A DNA stretch of 64,000 nt from Methylobacterium phyllostachyos (GTDB taxonomy: Bacteria; Pseudomonadota; Alphaproteobacteria; Rhizobiales; Beijerinckiaceae), in NCBI RefSeq assembly GCF_900103445.1, contig NZ_FNHS01000005.1:1-64000 (forward strand). The letters run 5' to 3'. Positions 46,391 through 54,773 of this stretch are shown piece by piece. Within the stretch, counting starts at the first letter, position 1, and each line of letters starts with the position of its first letter. The notes beneath the pieces were generated by a model. The model did no database searches. It had not been told where the DNA came from and worked only from the letters and a program-made list of their open reading frames with translations. Position numbers and translations under genes: made by a program.

Positions 46391-47713
46391 ATGCCGGTCC
46401 AAGCCGCCCCGCTCGGGGGCGCCACCGCACCCGCGGACGAGAAGTCCGTCGCCGACCGCACCTACGCGCAGGTGTTCTGGCGGCTCGTGCCGTTCCTGAT
46501 GCTCTGCTACGTGGTGGCGTATCTCGACCGGGTGAATGTCGGCTTCGCCAAGCTCCAGATGGCGCAGGAGCTGAAGTTCTCCGAGACGGTCTACGGGCTC
46601 GGCGCCGGCATCTTCTTCCTCGGCTACTTCCTGTTCGAGGTGCCCTCGAACGTGATCCTCCACCGGGTCGGTGCCCGGGTCTGGATCGCCCGGATCATGA
46701 TCACCTGGGGGCTCATCTCCGGGGCGTTCCTGTTCGTGAACTCCGAATGGAGTTTCTACGGGATGCGCTTCCTGCTCGGCCTCGCCGAGGCCGGCTTCTA
46801 TCCGGGCGTGATCCTCTACACGACCGCGTGGTTCCCGGCCCACCGCCGCGCCAGGGTGATCGCGGTGTTCATGGCGGCGATCCCGATCTCCGGCATCTTC
46901 GGCAACCCGCTGTCGGGCTGGATCATGGACGCGTTCAACGGCGCCCACGGCCTATCCGGCTGGCAGTGGATGTTCCTGATCGAGGCGGTGCCGGCGGTTC
47001 TGGTCGGCCTCGCGGTGTTCCTCTACCTCGACAACCGCCCCGCCGAGGCCAAGTGGCTGACCGAGTCCGAGAAGCGGCTCCTGGCGCACGACATCGCGGC
47101 CGACAACCAGGGCAAGGAATCGAGCCCGCACTCGATTGCCACCGTGTTCCGCAACGGGCGCGTGTGGTTCATGAGCCTGATCTACTTCGCCTTCGTTACC
47201 GGCCAGTACGGGCTGACCTTCTGGATGCCGACGATCGTCAAGGCGTCGGGCGTGCAGGGCAACTTCCACATCGGCCTGATCAGCGCGATCCCGTTCCTCT
47301 GCGCGGCGGTGGTGATGGTCCTGCTGGGGCTCTCCGCCGACCGGATGCGCGAGCGGCGCTGGCACCTGATCATCCCGGCTTTGATCGGTGCTGCCGGCTT
47401 CGTGGTCTCGGCCAATGCCGGCTCGACGACGCTCGCCATCGCGGCGCTCTCGGTGGCGGCGGCCGGCGTGCTGACCTGCTCGCCCCTGTTCTGGTCGCTG
47501 CCGACGGCGTTCCTGAGCGGCGCGGGCGCGGCAGCCGGGATCGCGCTGATCAACTCTGTGGGGAATCTGGCGGGTTTCGTCAGCCCCTACGTGATCGGCG
47601 CCCTGCGCGATGCCACCGGCAGCACCGCCGCAGGCCTCTATGCGCTCGCCGTGATGCTGGTGGTGGGCGCGGCCTGCGTGTTCGTCACGCCGGCGCGGAT
47701 GGTGAATCGCTGA
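46391..47713 (+). CDS. MFS transporter, anion:cation symporter family
   Basis: 440 residues, 12 membrane segments. ACS-family wording: YLDRVNVGFAKLQMAQEL, GLGAGIFFLGYFLFEVPSNV, RVGARVWIARIMITWG, RFLLGLAEAGFYPGVILYTT. These symporters take up hexuronates, tartrate, phthalate and similar organic acids, so it is the probable importer of erythronate and threonate. GGGAG precedes ATG 46391. First gene of the right arm, behind the LacI operator. Confidence 0.93.
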   Translation: MPVQAAPLGGATAPADEKSVADRTYAQVFWRLVPFLMLCYVVAYLDRVNVGFAKLQMAQELKFSETVYGLGAGIFFLGYFLFEVPSNVILHRVGARVWIARIMITWGLISGAFLFVNSEWSFYGMRFLLGLAEAGFYPGVILYTTAWFPAHRRARVIAVFMAAIPISGIFGNPLSGWIMDAFNGAHGLSGWQWMFLIEAVPAVLVGLAVFLYLDNRPAEAKWLTESEKRLLAHDIAADNQGKESSPHSIATVFRNGRVWFMSLIYFAFVTGQYGLTFWMPTIVKASGVQGNFHIGLISAIPFLCAAVVMVLLGLSADRMRERRWHLIIPALIGAAGFVVSANAGSTTLAIAALSVAAAGVLTCSPLFWSLPTAFLSGAGAAAGIALINSVGNLAGFVSPYVIGALRDATGSTAAGLYALAVMLVVGAACVFVTPARMVNR

Positions 47714-47715
47714 GG

Positions 47716-47750
47716 CCTTTCCCCTCCCCCCCTGCGGGGGGGGAAAGGGG
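47716..47750 (+). terminator. Hairpin after the MFS gene
   Basis: CCTTTCCCC...CCCCC pairs with GGGGG...GGGGAAAGG around CTGC, starting 3 nt after the stop. It may reduce read-through into the dehydrogenase gene, lowering the rest of the operon relative to the transporter. Confidence 0.5.
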
Positions 47751-47785
47751 TGGGGGTAGTGCAGAACCCAGCTCGGTGGTGCCAC

Positions 47786-47829
47786 CTGCACCACCCCCAC
47801 CTCCAACTCCTCCCCACAAGGGGGAGGAG
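47786..47829. repeat. 44-bp repeat, right copy, inverted (family B)
   Basis: Exact reverse complement of 46054-46097. The two copies face each other across the whole transporter gene, 1.7 kb apart. Confidence 0.85.
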
Positions 47830-47891
47830 AGCGCGTCGAGCTTGATGACGGGGCGCCAGCCGTACCGGCTATGGAATCCAAGAGGGCACCC

Positions 47892-48806
47892 ATGATGACC
47901 GACACCCCCACCTGCCGCGCCGCGGTGATCGGCCTGGGCTCGATGGGCTCCGGCATGGCCGGCTCGCTCCTGCGGGCAGGCTTTTCCGTCGCCGCCTGCG
48001 ACGTGAACCCGGAGGCGGTGGCCCGCTTTGAAGCGGCCGGCGGCCGCGCCGCCGCGAACCCGGCCGAGGCGGCGCGGGACGCCGACGTGGTGGTGAGCGT
48101 CGTCGTCAACGCCGCCCAGACCGAGGCGGTGCTGTTCGGTGAGAACGGCGCCGCCGCCGCGATGTCGGAGGGCGCGGTGTTCGTCTCCTCCGCCACCATG
48201 GATCCGGCCGTCGCCCGGGCGCTCGCGGCGAGGCTCGAGGCCACCGGCCACCATTACCTCGACGCCCCGATGAGCGGCGGCGCCGCCCGCGCGGCCAATG
48301 GCGGCCTGACCTTCCTGGCCTCGGGCTCGGCGGAGGCCTTCGCCAAGGCGCGGCCCGCCCTCGATGCCATGGCGGGCACCCTCTACGAGCTCGGCGACGC
48401 GGCCGGTCAGGGCGCGGCCTTCAAGATGATCAACCAGCTGCTCGCGGGCGTCCACATCGCCGCCGCCTGCGAGGCGATGGCCTTCGCGGCCAAGCAGGGC
48501 CTCGACCTCGCCCGCGTCTATGAGGTGATCACCAAGTCGGCCGGCAATTCCTGGATGTTCGAGAACCGGGTGCCGCACATCCTCGATGCCGATTACAGCC
48601 CGAAGAGCGCCGTCGACATCTTCGTGAAGGATCTCGGCATCGTGCAGGACATGGCCCGGGCCGAGAAGTACCCGGTCCCGGTGGCGGCGGCAGCGCTGCA
48701 GATGTTCCTGATGGCGTCGGGCGCCGGCATGGGCCGGGACGACGATGCCTCCGTGGCGCGGCTCTACGCGCAGGTCTCGGGGGCGACGCTCCCGGGCCAG
48801 AAGTAG
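47892..48806 (+). CDS. ltnD: L-threonate dehydrogenase
   Basis: 304 residues from ATG 47892 (an earlier in-frame start would add 7). Beta-hydroxyacid dehydrogenase family, oxidising L-threonate to 2-oxo-tetronate with NAD+. Rossmann start AAVIGLGSMGSGMAGSLLRA, substrate motif DAPMSGGAARA, catalytic lysine in GAAFKMINQLLAGVHIAA, and C-terminal helices (VDIFVKDLGIVQDMA). Identity as LtnD rests on the neighbouring OtnI and OtnK genes. Confidence 0.9.
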   Translation: MMTDTPTCRAAVIGLGSMGSGMAGSLLRAGFSVAACDVNPEAVARFEAAGGRAAANPAEAARDADVVVSVVVNAAQTEAVLFGENGAAAAMSEGAVFVSSATMDPAVARALAARLEATGHHYLDAPMSGGAARAANGGLTFLASGSAEAFAKARPALDAMAGTLYELGDAAGQGAAFKMINQLLAGVHIAAACEAMAFAAKQGLDLARVYEVITKSAGNSWMFENRVPHILDADYSPKSAVDIFVKDLGIVQDMARAEKYPVPVAAAALQMFLMASGAGMGRDDDASVARLYAQVSGATLPGQK

Positions 48807-48835
48807 CCGGATCGAGCGCAGGGAGTTCGAAAACA

Positions 48836-49618
48836 ATGCCGCGCTTTGCCGCCAACCTCAGTCTGATGTTCAACGAGGTGCCATTCCTCGACCGGTTCGA
48901 GGCGGCGTCTCGGGCCGGGTTCGACGCCGTCGAGTTCCTGTTCCCCTACGAGCACCCGGCCGAAGCGATCGGCGAGCGGCTCCGGGCGAACGGTTTGACC
49001 CAGGCGCTGTTCAACCTGCCGCCGGGCGATTTCGCCAAGGGCGAGCGGGGCTTGGCGGCGTTTCCTGAGCGGTTCGATGAGCTGAAGGCGGGGGTCGACA
49101 CCGCGCTCCGCTATGCCGAGGCGACCGGCGTCGGCCGCCTCCACCTGATGGCGGGCCTTGCCCCCTGGGACGACCCGCGCGCCATCGACTCCTACCGCCG
49201 GGCGGTCACCTGGACGGCGGAGCGGCTGGCCCCCGCCGGCCTCGACCTCGTCCTGGAGCCGATCAACGGCCGGAACATGCCGGGCTATTTCCTCAACGAC
49301 TTCGGCCGGGCGGCGGACCTGATCCGTGAGCTGGCCCTGCCGAACCTGAAGCTTCAGTTCGACCTCTACCATTGCCAGATCCTGCACGGCGACGTGACCA
49401 TGCGGCTGCGCGCGCTGATGCCGATCATCGGCCACGTCCAGACCGCGAGCGTGCCCGAGCGGCACGAGCCCGGCACAGGCGAGATGGCCGATTTTTTCCT
49501 GTTCGATGAGCTGGACCGGCTCGGATACCGCGGCTTCGTCGGCTGCGAGTACATCCCGGCCGCCGACACCGTTGCGGGCCTCAACTGGCTCGCCGCCTAC
49601 AGAGGGAACGCCCGATGA
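48836..49618 (+). CDS. otnI: 2-oxo-tetronate isomerase
   Basis: 260 residues. Xylose-isomerase-like TIM barrel of the Hyi/OtnI type, converting 2-oxo-tetronate to 3-oxo-tetronate. Begins RFAANLSLMFNEVPFLDRFE; FLFPYEHPAEAIGERL, LVLEPINGRNMPGYFLNDFG (metal-binding glutamate), LKLQFDLYHCQILHGDV, and GFVGCEYIPAADT (second glutamate). Hydroxypyruvate isomerase is the close alternative; the operon decides for OtnI. Overlaps otnK by 4 nt. Confidence 0.9.
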   Translation: MPRFAANLSLMFNEVPFLDRFEAASRAGFDAVEFLFPYEHPAEAIGERLRANGLTQALFNLPPGDFAKGERGLAAFPERFDELKAGVDTALRYAEATGVGRLHLMAGLAPWDDPRAIDSYRRAVTWTAERLAPAGLDLVLEPINGRNMPGYFLNDFGRAADLIRELALPNLKLQFDLYHCQILHGDVTMRLRALMPIIGHVQTASVPERHEPGTGEMADFFLFDELDRLGYRGFVGCEYIPAADTVAGLNWLAAYRGNAR

Positions 49619-50889
49619 GCCTTGCCCTGGGATGCGTCGCCGACGACTATACGGGCGCCTCGGACCTCGCCAACACCTTGACCAAGGCGGGCCTGCGCAC
49701 GATCCAGACCATCGGCATACCGGCCGATGACCGCGCCCTGCCGGAGGCCGACGCGGTGGTGGTGGCGCTCAAGAGCCGCTCGATCCCATCCGATCAGGCC
49801 GTGGCGCGCTCCCGCGAGGCGGAAGCCTGGCTGCGGGCCCGGGGCGCCGCCCACGTGATGTTCAAGGTCTGCTCGACCTTCGACTCGACGGATGCCGGCA
49901 ATATCGGCCCGGTGATGGACGCGCTGCGGACGGAGGCCGGCGAGGCGATCGCGCTGGTGACGCCCGCCTTCCCGGAGACGGGGCGGAGCGTCTACCAGGG
50001 CAACCTGTTCGTCGGGTCCGTGCCGCTGAACGAGAGCCCGCTCAAGGACCACCCGCTCAACCCGATGCGCGACGCCAACCTCGTGCGCGTGCTCGCCCGC
50101 CAGAGCGCGAGCCCCGTCGGCCTGATCGACACCGCCACGGTCGCCAAGGGCGCCGAGGCTGTGGCGGCCCGCCTCGATGTGCTCGCCGCCGAGGGCAAGG
50201 GGGCGGCCATCGCGGACGCGATCTTCGACAGCGACCTCGAAGTGCTCGGCCGGGCGATCATCGGCCGAAAATTCTCGGTCGGGGCGTCCGGTCTGGGACT
50301 CGGCCTCGCCCGCGCGCTGGCGGCCGACGGGCGCGGTACGAAGGACGCCGCCGGTGCTGCCGTCGGCGAGCCGGTGGGGGGAACCTCTGCGTGCCTCGCC
50401 GGCAGCTGCTCGCAGGCGACGCTCCAGCAGGTCGCGGCCGCGGAGGCGATCATGCCGGTGCTGCGCCTCGACCCGGCGCGGCTGCTGGCCGGCGCCAACG
50501 TGGTCGCCGAGGCCCTGGCCTTTGCCGAGGAACGCCTCGCCGCCGGCCCGGTGCTGATCGCCACCTCCGCGTCCCCCGAGGCGGTGCGCGCGCTTCAGGC
50601 GCAGCACGGGGTCGATGCGGCCGGTCACGCCATCGAGGCGGCGCTGGCCGCGATCGCCGAAGGCCTCGTCGCCCGTGGCGTCCGCCGGCTCGTGGTGGCG
50701 GGCGGCGAGACCTCGGGCGCGGTGGTCGACCGGCTGGGCCTCACCGCCTTCCTGCTCGGCCCCGAGATCGCCGCGGGCGTTCCGGTTCTGCGCACCGCCG
50801 GTCGGCCCGAGCCGATGCTGCTCGCCCTGAAATCCGGCAATTTCGGCGGCGCCGACTTCTTCGGCCGCGCCCTCGACATGATGCGATGA
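49615..50889 (+). CDS. otnK: 3-oxo-tetronate kinase (DUF1537 family)
   Basis: 424 residues. Phosphorylates 3-oxo-tetronate at C4 with ATP. The DUF1537/four-carbon acid sugar kinase family has two domains: the N-terminal substrate domain (LGCVADDYTGASDLANTL, FKVCSTFDSTDAGNIGP) and the C-terminal nucleotide domain (VGASGLGLGLARAL, LVVAGGETSGAVVDRLGL, MLLALKSGNFGG). Starts within the otnI stop. Confidence 0.94.
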   Translation: MSLALGCVADDYTGASDLANTLTKAGLRTIQTIGIPADDRALPEADAVVVALKSRSIPSDQAVARSREAEAWLRARGAAHVMFKVCSTFDSTDAGNIGPVMDALRTEAGEAIALVTPAFPETGRSVYQGNLFVGSVPLNESPLKDHPLNPMRDANLVRVLARQSASPVGLIDTATVAKGAEAVAARLDVLAAEGKGAAIADAIFDSDLEVLGRAIIGRKFSVGASGLGLGLARALAADGRGTKDAAGAAVGEPVGGTSACLAGSCSQATLQQVAAAEAIMPVLRLDPARLLAGANVVAEALAFAEERLAAGPVLIATSASPEAVRALQAQHGVDAAGHAIEAALAAIAEGLVARGVRRLVVAGGETSGAVVDRLGLTAFLLGPEIAAGVPVLRTAGRPEPMLLALKSGNFGGADFFGRALDMMR

Positions 50890-51035
50890 ACGGGTTTCCA
50901 AAGGGACCCCGTCCCTTTGGTGGGGTGTCGGGGTGAAACCCCGGCCTACGGATCCTGGGCCCGCGAGGAGCCCAGGATCCGTACAGCAGGGCTCTGCCCT
51001 GCACCCGCCAAAGGACACGTCCTTTGGAATCCCAT
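50890..51035. repeat. Intergenic repeat, family A copy 2
   Basis: Contains CCAAAGGGACC/GGTCCCTTTGG-type stems at its left, GGATCCTGGGC/GCCCAGGATCC in the middle, GCAGGGCTCTGCCCTGC, and CCAAAGGACACGTCCTTTGG at its right. It matches 32203-32320 in inverted order, with the middle stem different. It splits the operon between otnK and denD. Confidence 0.78.
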
Positions 51036-51056
51036 GACGTTTTTCGGGAGGATTTC

Positions 51057-52034
51057 ATGCACGCCCTGATTCTCGGCGCCGCCGGCATGATCGGCCGCCG
51101 CCTCGTGGACGCCCTGGTGACGGAGAACCAGGTCGGCGGGGAGCCGCTCACCGCCCTCACCCTGCTTGATGTGGTGCCGCCCGCGGCACCGGAGGGCTTC
51201 TCCGGCCCGGTCCGGGCCGAGGCCGCCGACCTCACGGCGCCCGGCGCCGCCGAGGCCGCCATCGCCGAGCGGCCGGGGGTGATCTTCCACCTTGCCGCCG
51301 TGGTCTCGGGCGAGGCCGAGGCCAATCTCGAACTCGGCTACCGGGTCAATCTCGACGGTACGCGCCTGCTCCTCGACGCGATCCGCATGGCCAATGCTGC
51401 GGACGGTTACCGGCCGAAGCTGGTCTTCACCTCCTCGCTCGCGGTGTTCGGGCCGCCCTTCCCCAAGGTGATCCCGGACGACCACATCCTGCGCCCCGCC
51501 TCCTCGTACGGCGTGCAGAAGGCCATGGGCGAGTTGATGCTCGCCGACTACGCGCGCCGCGGCTTCCTCGACGGGATCGGCCTGCGGCTGCCGACCATCT
51601 GCGTGCGGCCGGGCAAGCCCAATAAGGCGGCTTCGGGCTTCTTCTCAGGCATCATCCGCGAGCCGCTCGCCGGCCAGGAGGCGATCCTGCCGGTGCCCGA
51701 TACGGTACGGCACTGGTTCGCCAGCCCCGCCGCGGCGGTGGGCTTCCTGATTCATGCGGCCGGGCTCGACCTCGCGGCGATCGGCCCGCGGGTCAGCCTG
51801 ACCATGCCGGGCGTCTCGGCGACGGTGGCGGAGGAGATCGAGGCCCTGCGCCGGGCGGCGGGCGACAAGGCCGTGGCGCTGATCCAGCGCGCGCCCGACG
51901 CCACGATCGCGCGGATCGTCGGCTCCTGGCCGGAGGCGTTCGAGCCGGAGGCGGCGCTGGCCCTGGGCTTCCGGGCCGATGCATCCTTCGACGCGATCGT
52001 GGCCCAGCACGTGGCGGAGTTCCACGGCGGCTGA
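51057..52034 (+). CDS. denD: D-erythronate dehydrogenase
   Basis: 325 residues from ATG 51057, with GGGAGGA just upstream. Extended SDR that oxidises D-erythronate to 2-oxo-tetronate with NAD+. NAD-binding LILGAAGMIGRRLVDAL, YxxxK motif in SSYGVQKAMGELML, and RLPTICVRPGKPNKAASGFF, the DenD/DUF-like substrate segment. Separated from otnK by repeat A, but same strand and pathway, so it is the second entry enzyme. Confidence 0.92.
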   Translation: MHALILGAAGMIGRRLVDALVTENQVGGEPLTALTLLDVVPPAAPEGFSGPVRAEAADLTAPGAAEAAIAERPGVIFHLAAVVSGEAEANLELGYRVNLDGTRLLLDAIRMANAADGYRPKLVFTSSLAVFGPPFPKVIPDDHILRPASSYGVQKAMGELMLADYARRGFLDGIGLRLPTICVRPGKPNKAASGFFSGIIREPLAGQEAILPVPDTVRHWFASPAAAVGFLIHAAGLDLAAIGPRVSLTMPGVSATVAEEIEALRRAAGDKAVALIQRAPDATIARIVGSWPEAFEPEAALALGFRADASFDAIVAQHVAEFHGG

Positions 52035-52037
52035 AGC

Positions 52038-52439
52038 TCAGACGAGGGCGGAGCGGATGTCGGTCTGCGGGAAGTCGTCGCCGACATAGAGCAGCGGCAC
52101 GCCGTGCACCTGCGCGCAGGCATAGGCGAAGCAGTCGCCGAGGTTCAGGCGCGCCGGGTGGCGGCCCTTGCCGTAGCGGGTGTGCGCAGCAACGGCGATG
52201 CGGATTTCTGCGACGCCAAGGGAAACCAGCGCGATATCGACCGTCCCACAGAAGCCGTTCACGATGCCCTCGGCGGTTTCGGGTGACACCGACTCAATGC
52301 GGGCCAACGCCAGGATGGCCTCGAACAGGGCAAGGGCGCTCGTCAGACGCCGTGGGGCTTGGCGGAGACAATCCGCCACCCGTTCGTAATCCGCCTCGCG
52401 GCACAGGATTGCGACGATTGCCGAGGCATCGATAAACAT
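52038..52439 (-). CDS. vapC: VapC-type PIN-domain toxin
   Basis: 133 residues. PIN ribonuclease: MFIDASAIVAILCREAD with the first catalytic aspartate, SALALFEAILALARIE with the glutamate, and LNLGDCFAYACAQVHGVPLL with the later aspartate, then YVGDDFPQTDI. Toxin of a type II module that cleaves tRNA or other RNA. Shares one base with the antitoxin gene upstream. Convergent with denD, 3 nt apart. Confidence 0.93.
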   Translation of the reverse strand: MFIDASAIVAILCREADYERVADCLRQAPRRLTSALALFEAILALARIESVSPETAEGIVNGFCGTVDIALVSLGVAEIRIAVAAHTRYGKGRHPARLNLGDCFAYACAQVHGVPLLYVGDDFPQTDIRSALV

Positions 52440-52678
52440 CAGTCTTCGTAGAGACTGTCGTAGAAGGCCTTATCGGCCTTGAGCCCCGTCGCCGGGTAGG
52501 CAGCCAGTGCATCCTGGAGCGGTTTGATCTTCGCCAGGAAATCAGCCAGCGACTCCTCGCGCCGACCCAACTCGTTCGTGAGCGCGAGTCGCACCGCCTC
52601 GGTCTTGCTCACGCCGGCCCGCGATGCCAGCTTCTCGGCCAGCTGATTCACCTCTTCGCTGCGGATGTTGAGCGGCAT
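52439..52678 (-). CDS. vapB: VapB-type antitoxin
   Basis: 79 residues. Ribbon-helix-helix-like N-terminus of the PSK/VapB family (MPLNIRSEEVNQLAEKLASR and VSKTEAVRLALTNEL) and an acidic C-terminal toxin-binding tail ending KAFYDSLYED. Binds VapC and, as a complex, the operator upstream at 52689-52717. Confidence 0.92.
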   Translation of the reverse strand: MPLNIRSEEVNQLAEKLASRAGVSKTEAVRLALTNELGRREESLADFLAKIKPLQDALAAYPATGLKADKAFYDSLYED

Positions 52679-52688
52679 TGCAGCCTCC

Positions 52689-52717
52689 GTGTAGACACGG
52701 GAGGCTAGTGTCTACAC
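52689..52717. promoter_or_regulatory. VapBC autoregulatory operator
   Basis: GTGTAGACAC (52689-52698) and its complement GTGTCTACAC (52708-52717), 10-bp perfect arms with a 9-nt spacer, begin 10 nt upstream of the vapB ATG. Placement and symmetry are those of toxin-antitoxin operators. It also lies 55 nt before recQ on the other strand. Confidence 0.7.
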
Positions 52718-52772
52718 ATCGCTGCCGCAAGCTGGCCGCCGCACGACGGCTTGACCGTCCCAAAGGATTCCG

Positions 52773-54611
52773 ATGACCCGCCTCGACGAGGCCCGCGCCG
52801 CACTGAAAAAGACCTTCGGCTACGAGGATTTCCGGCCCGGGCAGGACGAGGTGATCGGCGCGGTGCTGGACGGCGCCGACGTGTTTGCCGTCATGCCCAC
52901 GGGCTCGGGCAAGTCGATGACCTACCAGCTTCCGGCTCTGGTTGATCCGGGGCTGACCGTGGTGGTCTCGCCGCTGATCGCGCTGATGCACGATCAGGTG
53001 CAGCAAATGAAGAGCGTCGGTGTCGAGGCCGCGACCCTCAACTCCAGTGTGACGGAATCCGACTCGCGCGAGACGTGGCGGATGCTGCGCTCGGGCGAGT
53101 TGCGGCTGCTGTTCGTGTCGCCTGAGCGCCTGCTGATGGAGGGCTGCATCGAGGCCCTGCGCGGCGCCGGCGTCCGGCGGCTGGCGGTGGACGAGGCGCA
53201 TTGCGTCTCGCAATGGGGCCACGATTTCCGGCCCGAATACCGGGAGATCGCCCGGGCCCGGACGACGCTGGGCAACATCCAGACCCTGGCGCTCACCGCC
53301 ACCGCCGACGCGGCGACCCGGGCCGAGATCGCCGAGCGGCTGTTCCCGCAGGGCCGCCCGCCGAAGATCTTCGTTCACTCCTTCGACCGGCCGAACATCC
53401 GGCTGACCTTCCAGCCCAAGGACAACCCGGCCCGGCAGATCGAGCGGTTCCTCAAGCACCGAAGGGCGGAGAGCGGGATCATCTACTGCTCGTCGCGCAA
53501 GCGCACCGAGCAGCTGGCCGAGACGCTCAAGAAGGATGGGTTCGACGCCCTGCCCTACCATGCCGGCCTCGACCAGGCGACGCGGATGGCGAACCAGGAC
53601 CGGTTCCTACAGGAGGACGGGGTGGTGATGACCGCCACCATCGCCTTCGGCATGGGCATCAACAAGCCGGACGTGCGCTTCGTCTGCCATGCCGACATGC
53701 CCAACAACGTCGAGGGCTACTACCAGGAGATCGGCCGCGCCGGCCGCGACGGGCTGCCGGCCGACACGCTGACCCTCTACGGGCTCGACGACATGGCTTT
53801 GCGCCGCCGCCAGATCGACGAGAAGGAGATCTCCGACGAGCGCCGCCGGGTCGAGCGCCGCAAGCTCGAGGCGATGATCACCCTGTGCGAGGGCGCCACC
53901 TGCCGGCGCCAGTCGCTGCTCGCCTATTTCGGCGAGATCAGCGAGCCCTGCGGCCGCTGCGACCTGTGCCGCGGCGGCGTCACCCTGGTGGACGGGACGG
54001 TCTCGGCCCAGAAGATCCTCTCGGCGATCGTGCGCACCGGCCAGCGCTTCGGCGCGGCCTATATCTGCGACGTGGTCCACGGCAAGGAGAGCGAGCAGAT
54101 CCGCCGCAACGGGCATACCAGCCTCAAGACCTTCGGGGTCGGCGCCGACAAACCGGTGGCGGCGTGGCGGGCGATCCTGCGCCAGCTCTTCGCGGGTAGG
54201 GCGATCGCCGAGAATGCCGATGGCTACGGCGGCCTGTCTCTGACCGCGAAGGGGGAGGCGATCCTGTACGGGCGGGAGCCGGTCCAGCTCCGGCCCGATC
54301 CGGAGAAGGCGGAGCCCCGCGAGCGCCGCCGCGCCGCGCCGCGGGAGGACGGGGAGATCACCCTGTCCGAGACCGACGAGGCCCTGTTCCAGCACCTGCG
54401 CGGCCTGCGGGCCACCCTGGCCCGGGCCGAGGGGATCGCGGCCTTCATGGTGTTTCCCGACCGCACGCTGATCGAGATGGCCCGCCAGAAGCCCGTCGAT
54501 CTCTGGGCCCTGCGCACGGTCCACGGGGTCGGCGAGCGCAAGCGCGAGGCCTATGGCGAGCGGTTCGTGGCGGCGATCGCCGAGTTCCTGGCGCATCCTC
54601 CGGCCCTGTGA
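52773..54611 (+). CDS. recQ: ATP-dependent DNA helicase RecQ
   Basis: 612 residues. 3'-5' helicase in recombination and fork repair. Motif [23 protein letters not shown] box in [20 protein letters not shown], aromatic-rich loop there, motif [15 protein letters not shown], motif [14 protein letters not shown], zinc-binding cysteines in [13 protein letters not shown] and [13 protein letters not shown] winged helix, and a C-terminal HRDC domain ([18 protein letters not shown]). All domains present and intact. Confidence 0.97.
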   Translation: MTRLDEARAALKKTFGYEDFRPGQDEVIGAVLDGADVFAVMPTGSGKSMTYQLPALVDPGLTVVVSPLIALMHDQVQQMKSVGVEAATLNSSVTESDSRETWRMLRSGELRLLFVSPERLLMEGCIEALRGAGVRRLAVDEAHCVSQWGHDFRPEYREIARARTTLGNIQTLALTATADAATRAEIAERLFPQGRPPKIFVHSFDRPNIRLTFQPKDNPARQIERFLKHRRAESGIIYCSSRKRTEQLAETLKKDGFDALPYHAGLDQATRMANQDRFLQEDGVVMTATIAFGMGINKPDVRFVCHADMPNNVEGYYQEIGRAGRDGLPADTLTLYGLDDMALRRRQIDEKEISDERRRVERRKLEAMITLCEGATCRRQSLLAYFGEISEPCGRCDLCRGGVTLVDGTVSAQKILSAIVRTGQRFGAAYICDVVHGKESEQIRRNGHTSLKTFGVGADKPVAAWRAILRQLFAGRAIAENADGYGGLSLTAKGEAILYGREPVQLRPDPEKAEPRERRRAAPREDGEITLSETDEALFQHLRGLRATLARAEGIAAFMVFPDRTLIEMARQKPVDLWALRTVHGVGERKREAYGERFVAAIAEFLAHPPAL

Positions 54612-54773
54612 ACCGGCGAGCCGGTTCGTGTAGGCAGAGGGCCCTCAACCGAATCGATCGGACCCATCATTTCCGTTTCTGCACCCACCGCCGAGACCCT
54701 GGCCCAGGACCGTCCGGACGAGACCGCACCCCGAACCGGCGCCTCCCGGCCGCGGCCCCTGACCGCCCGCATC

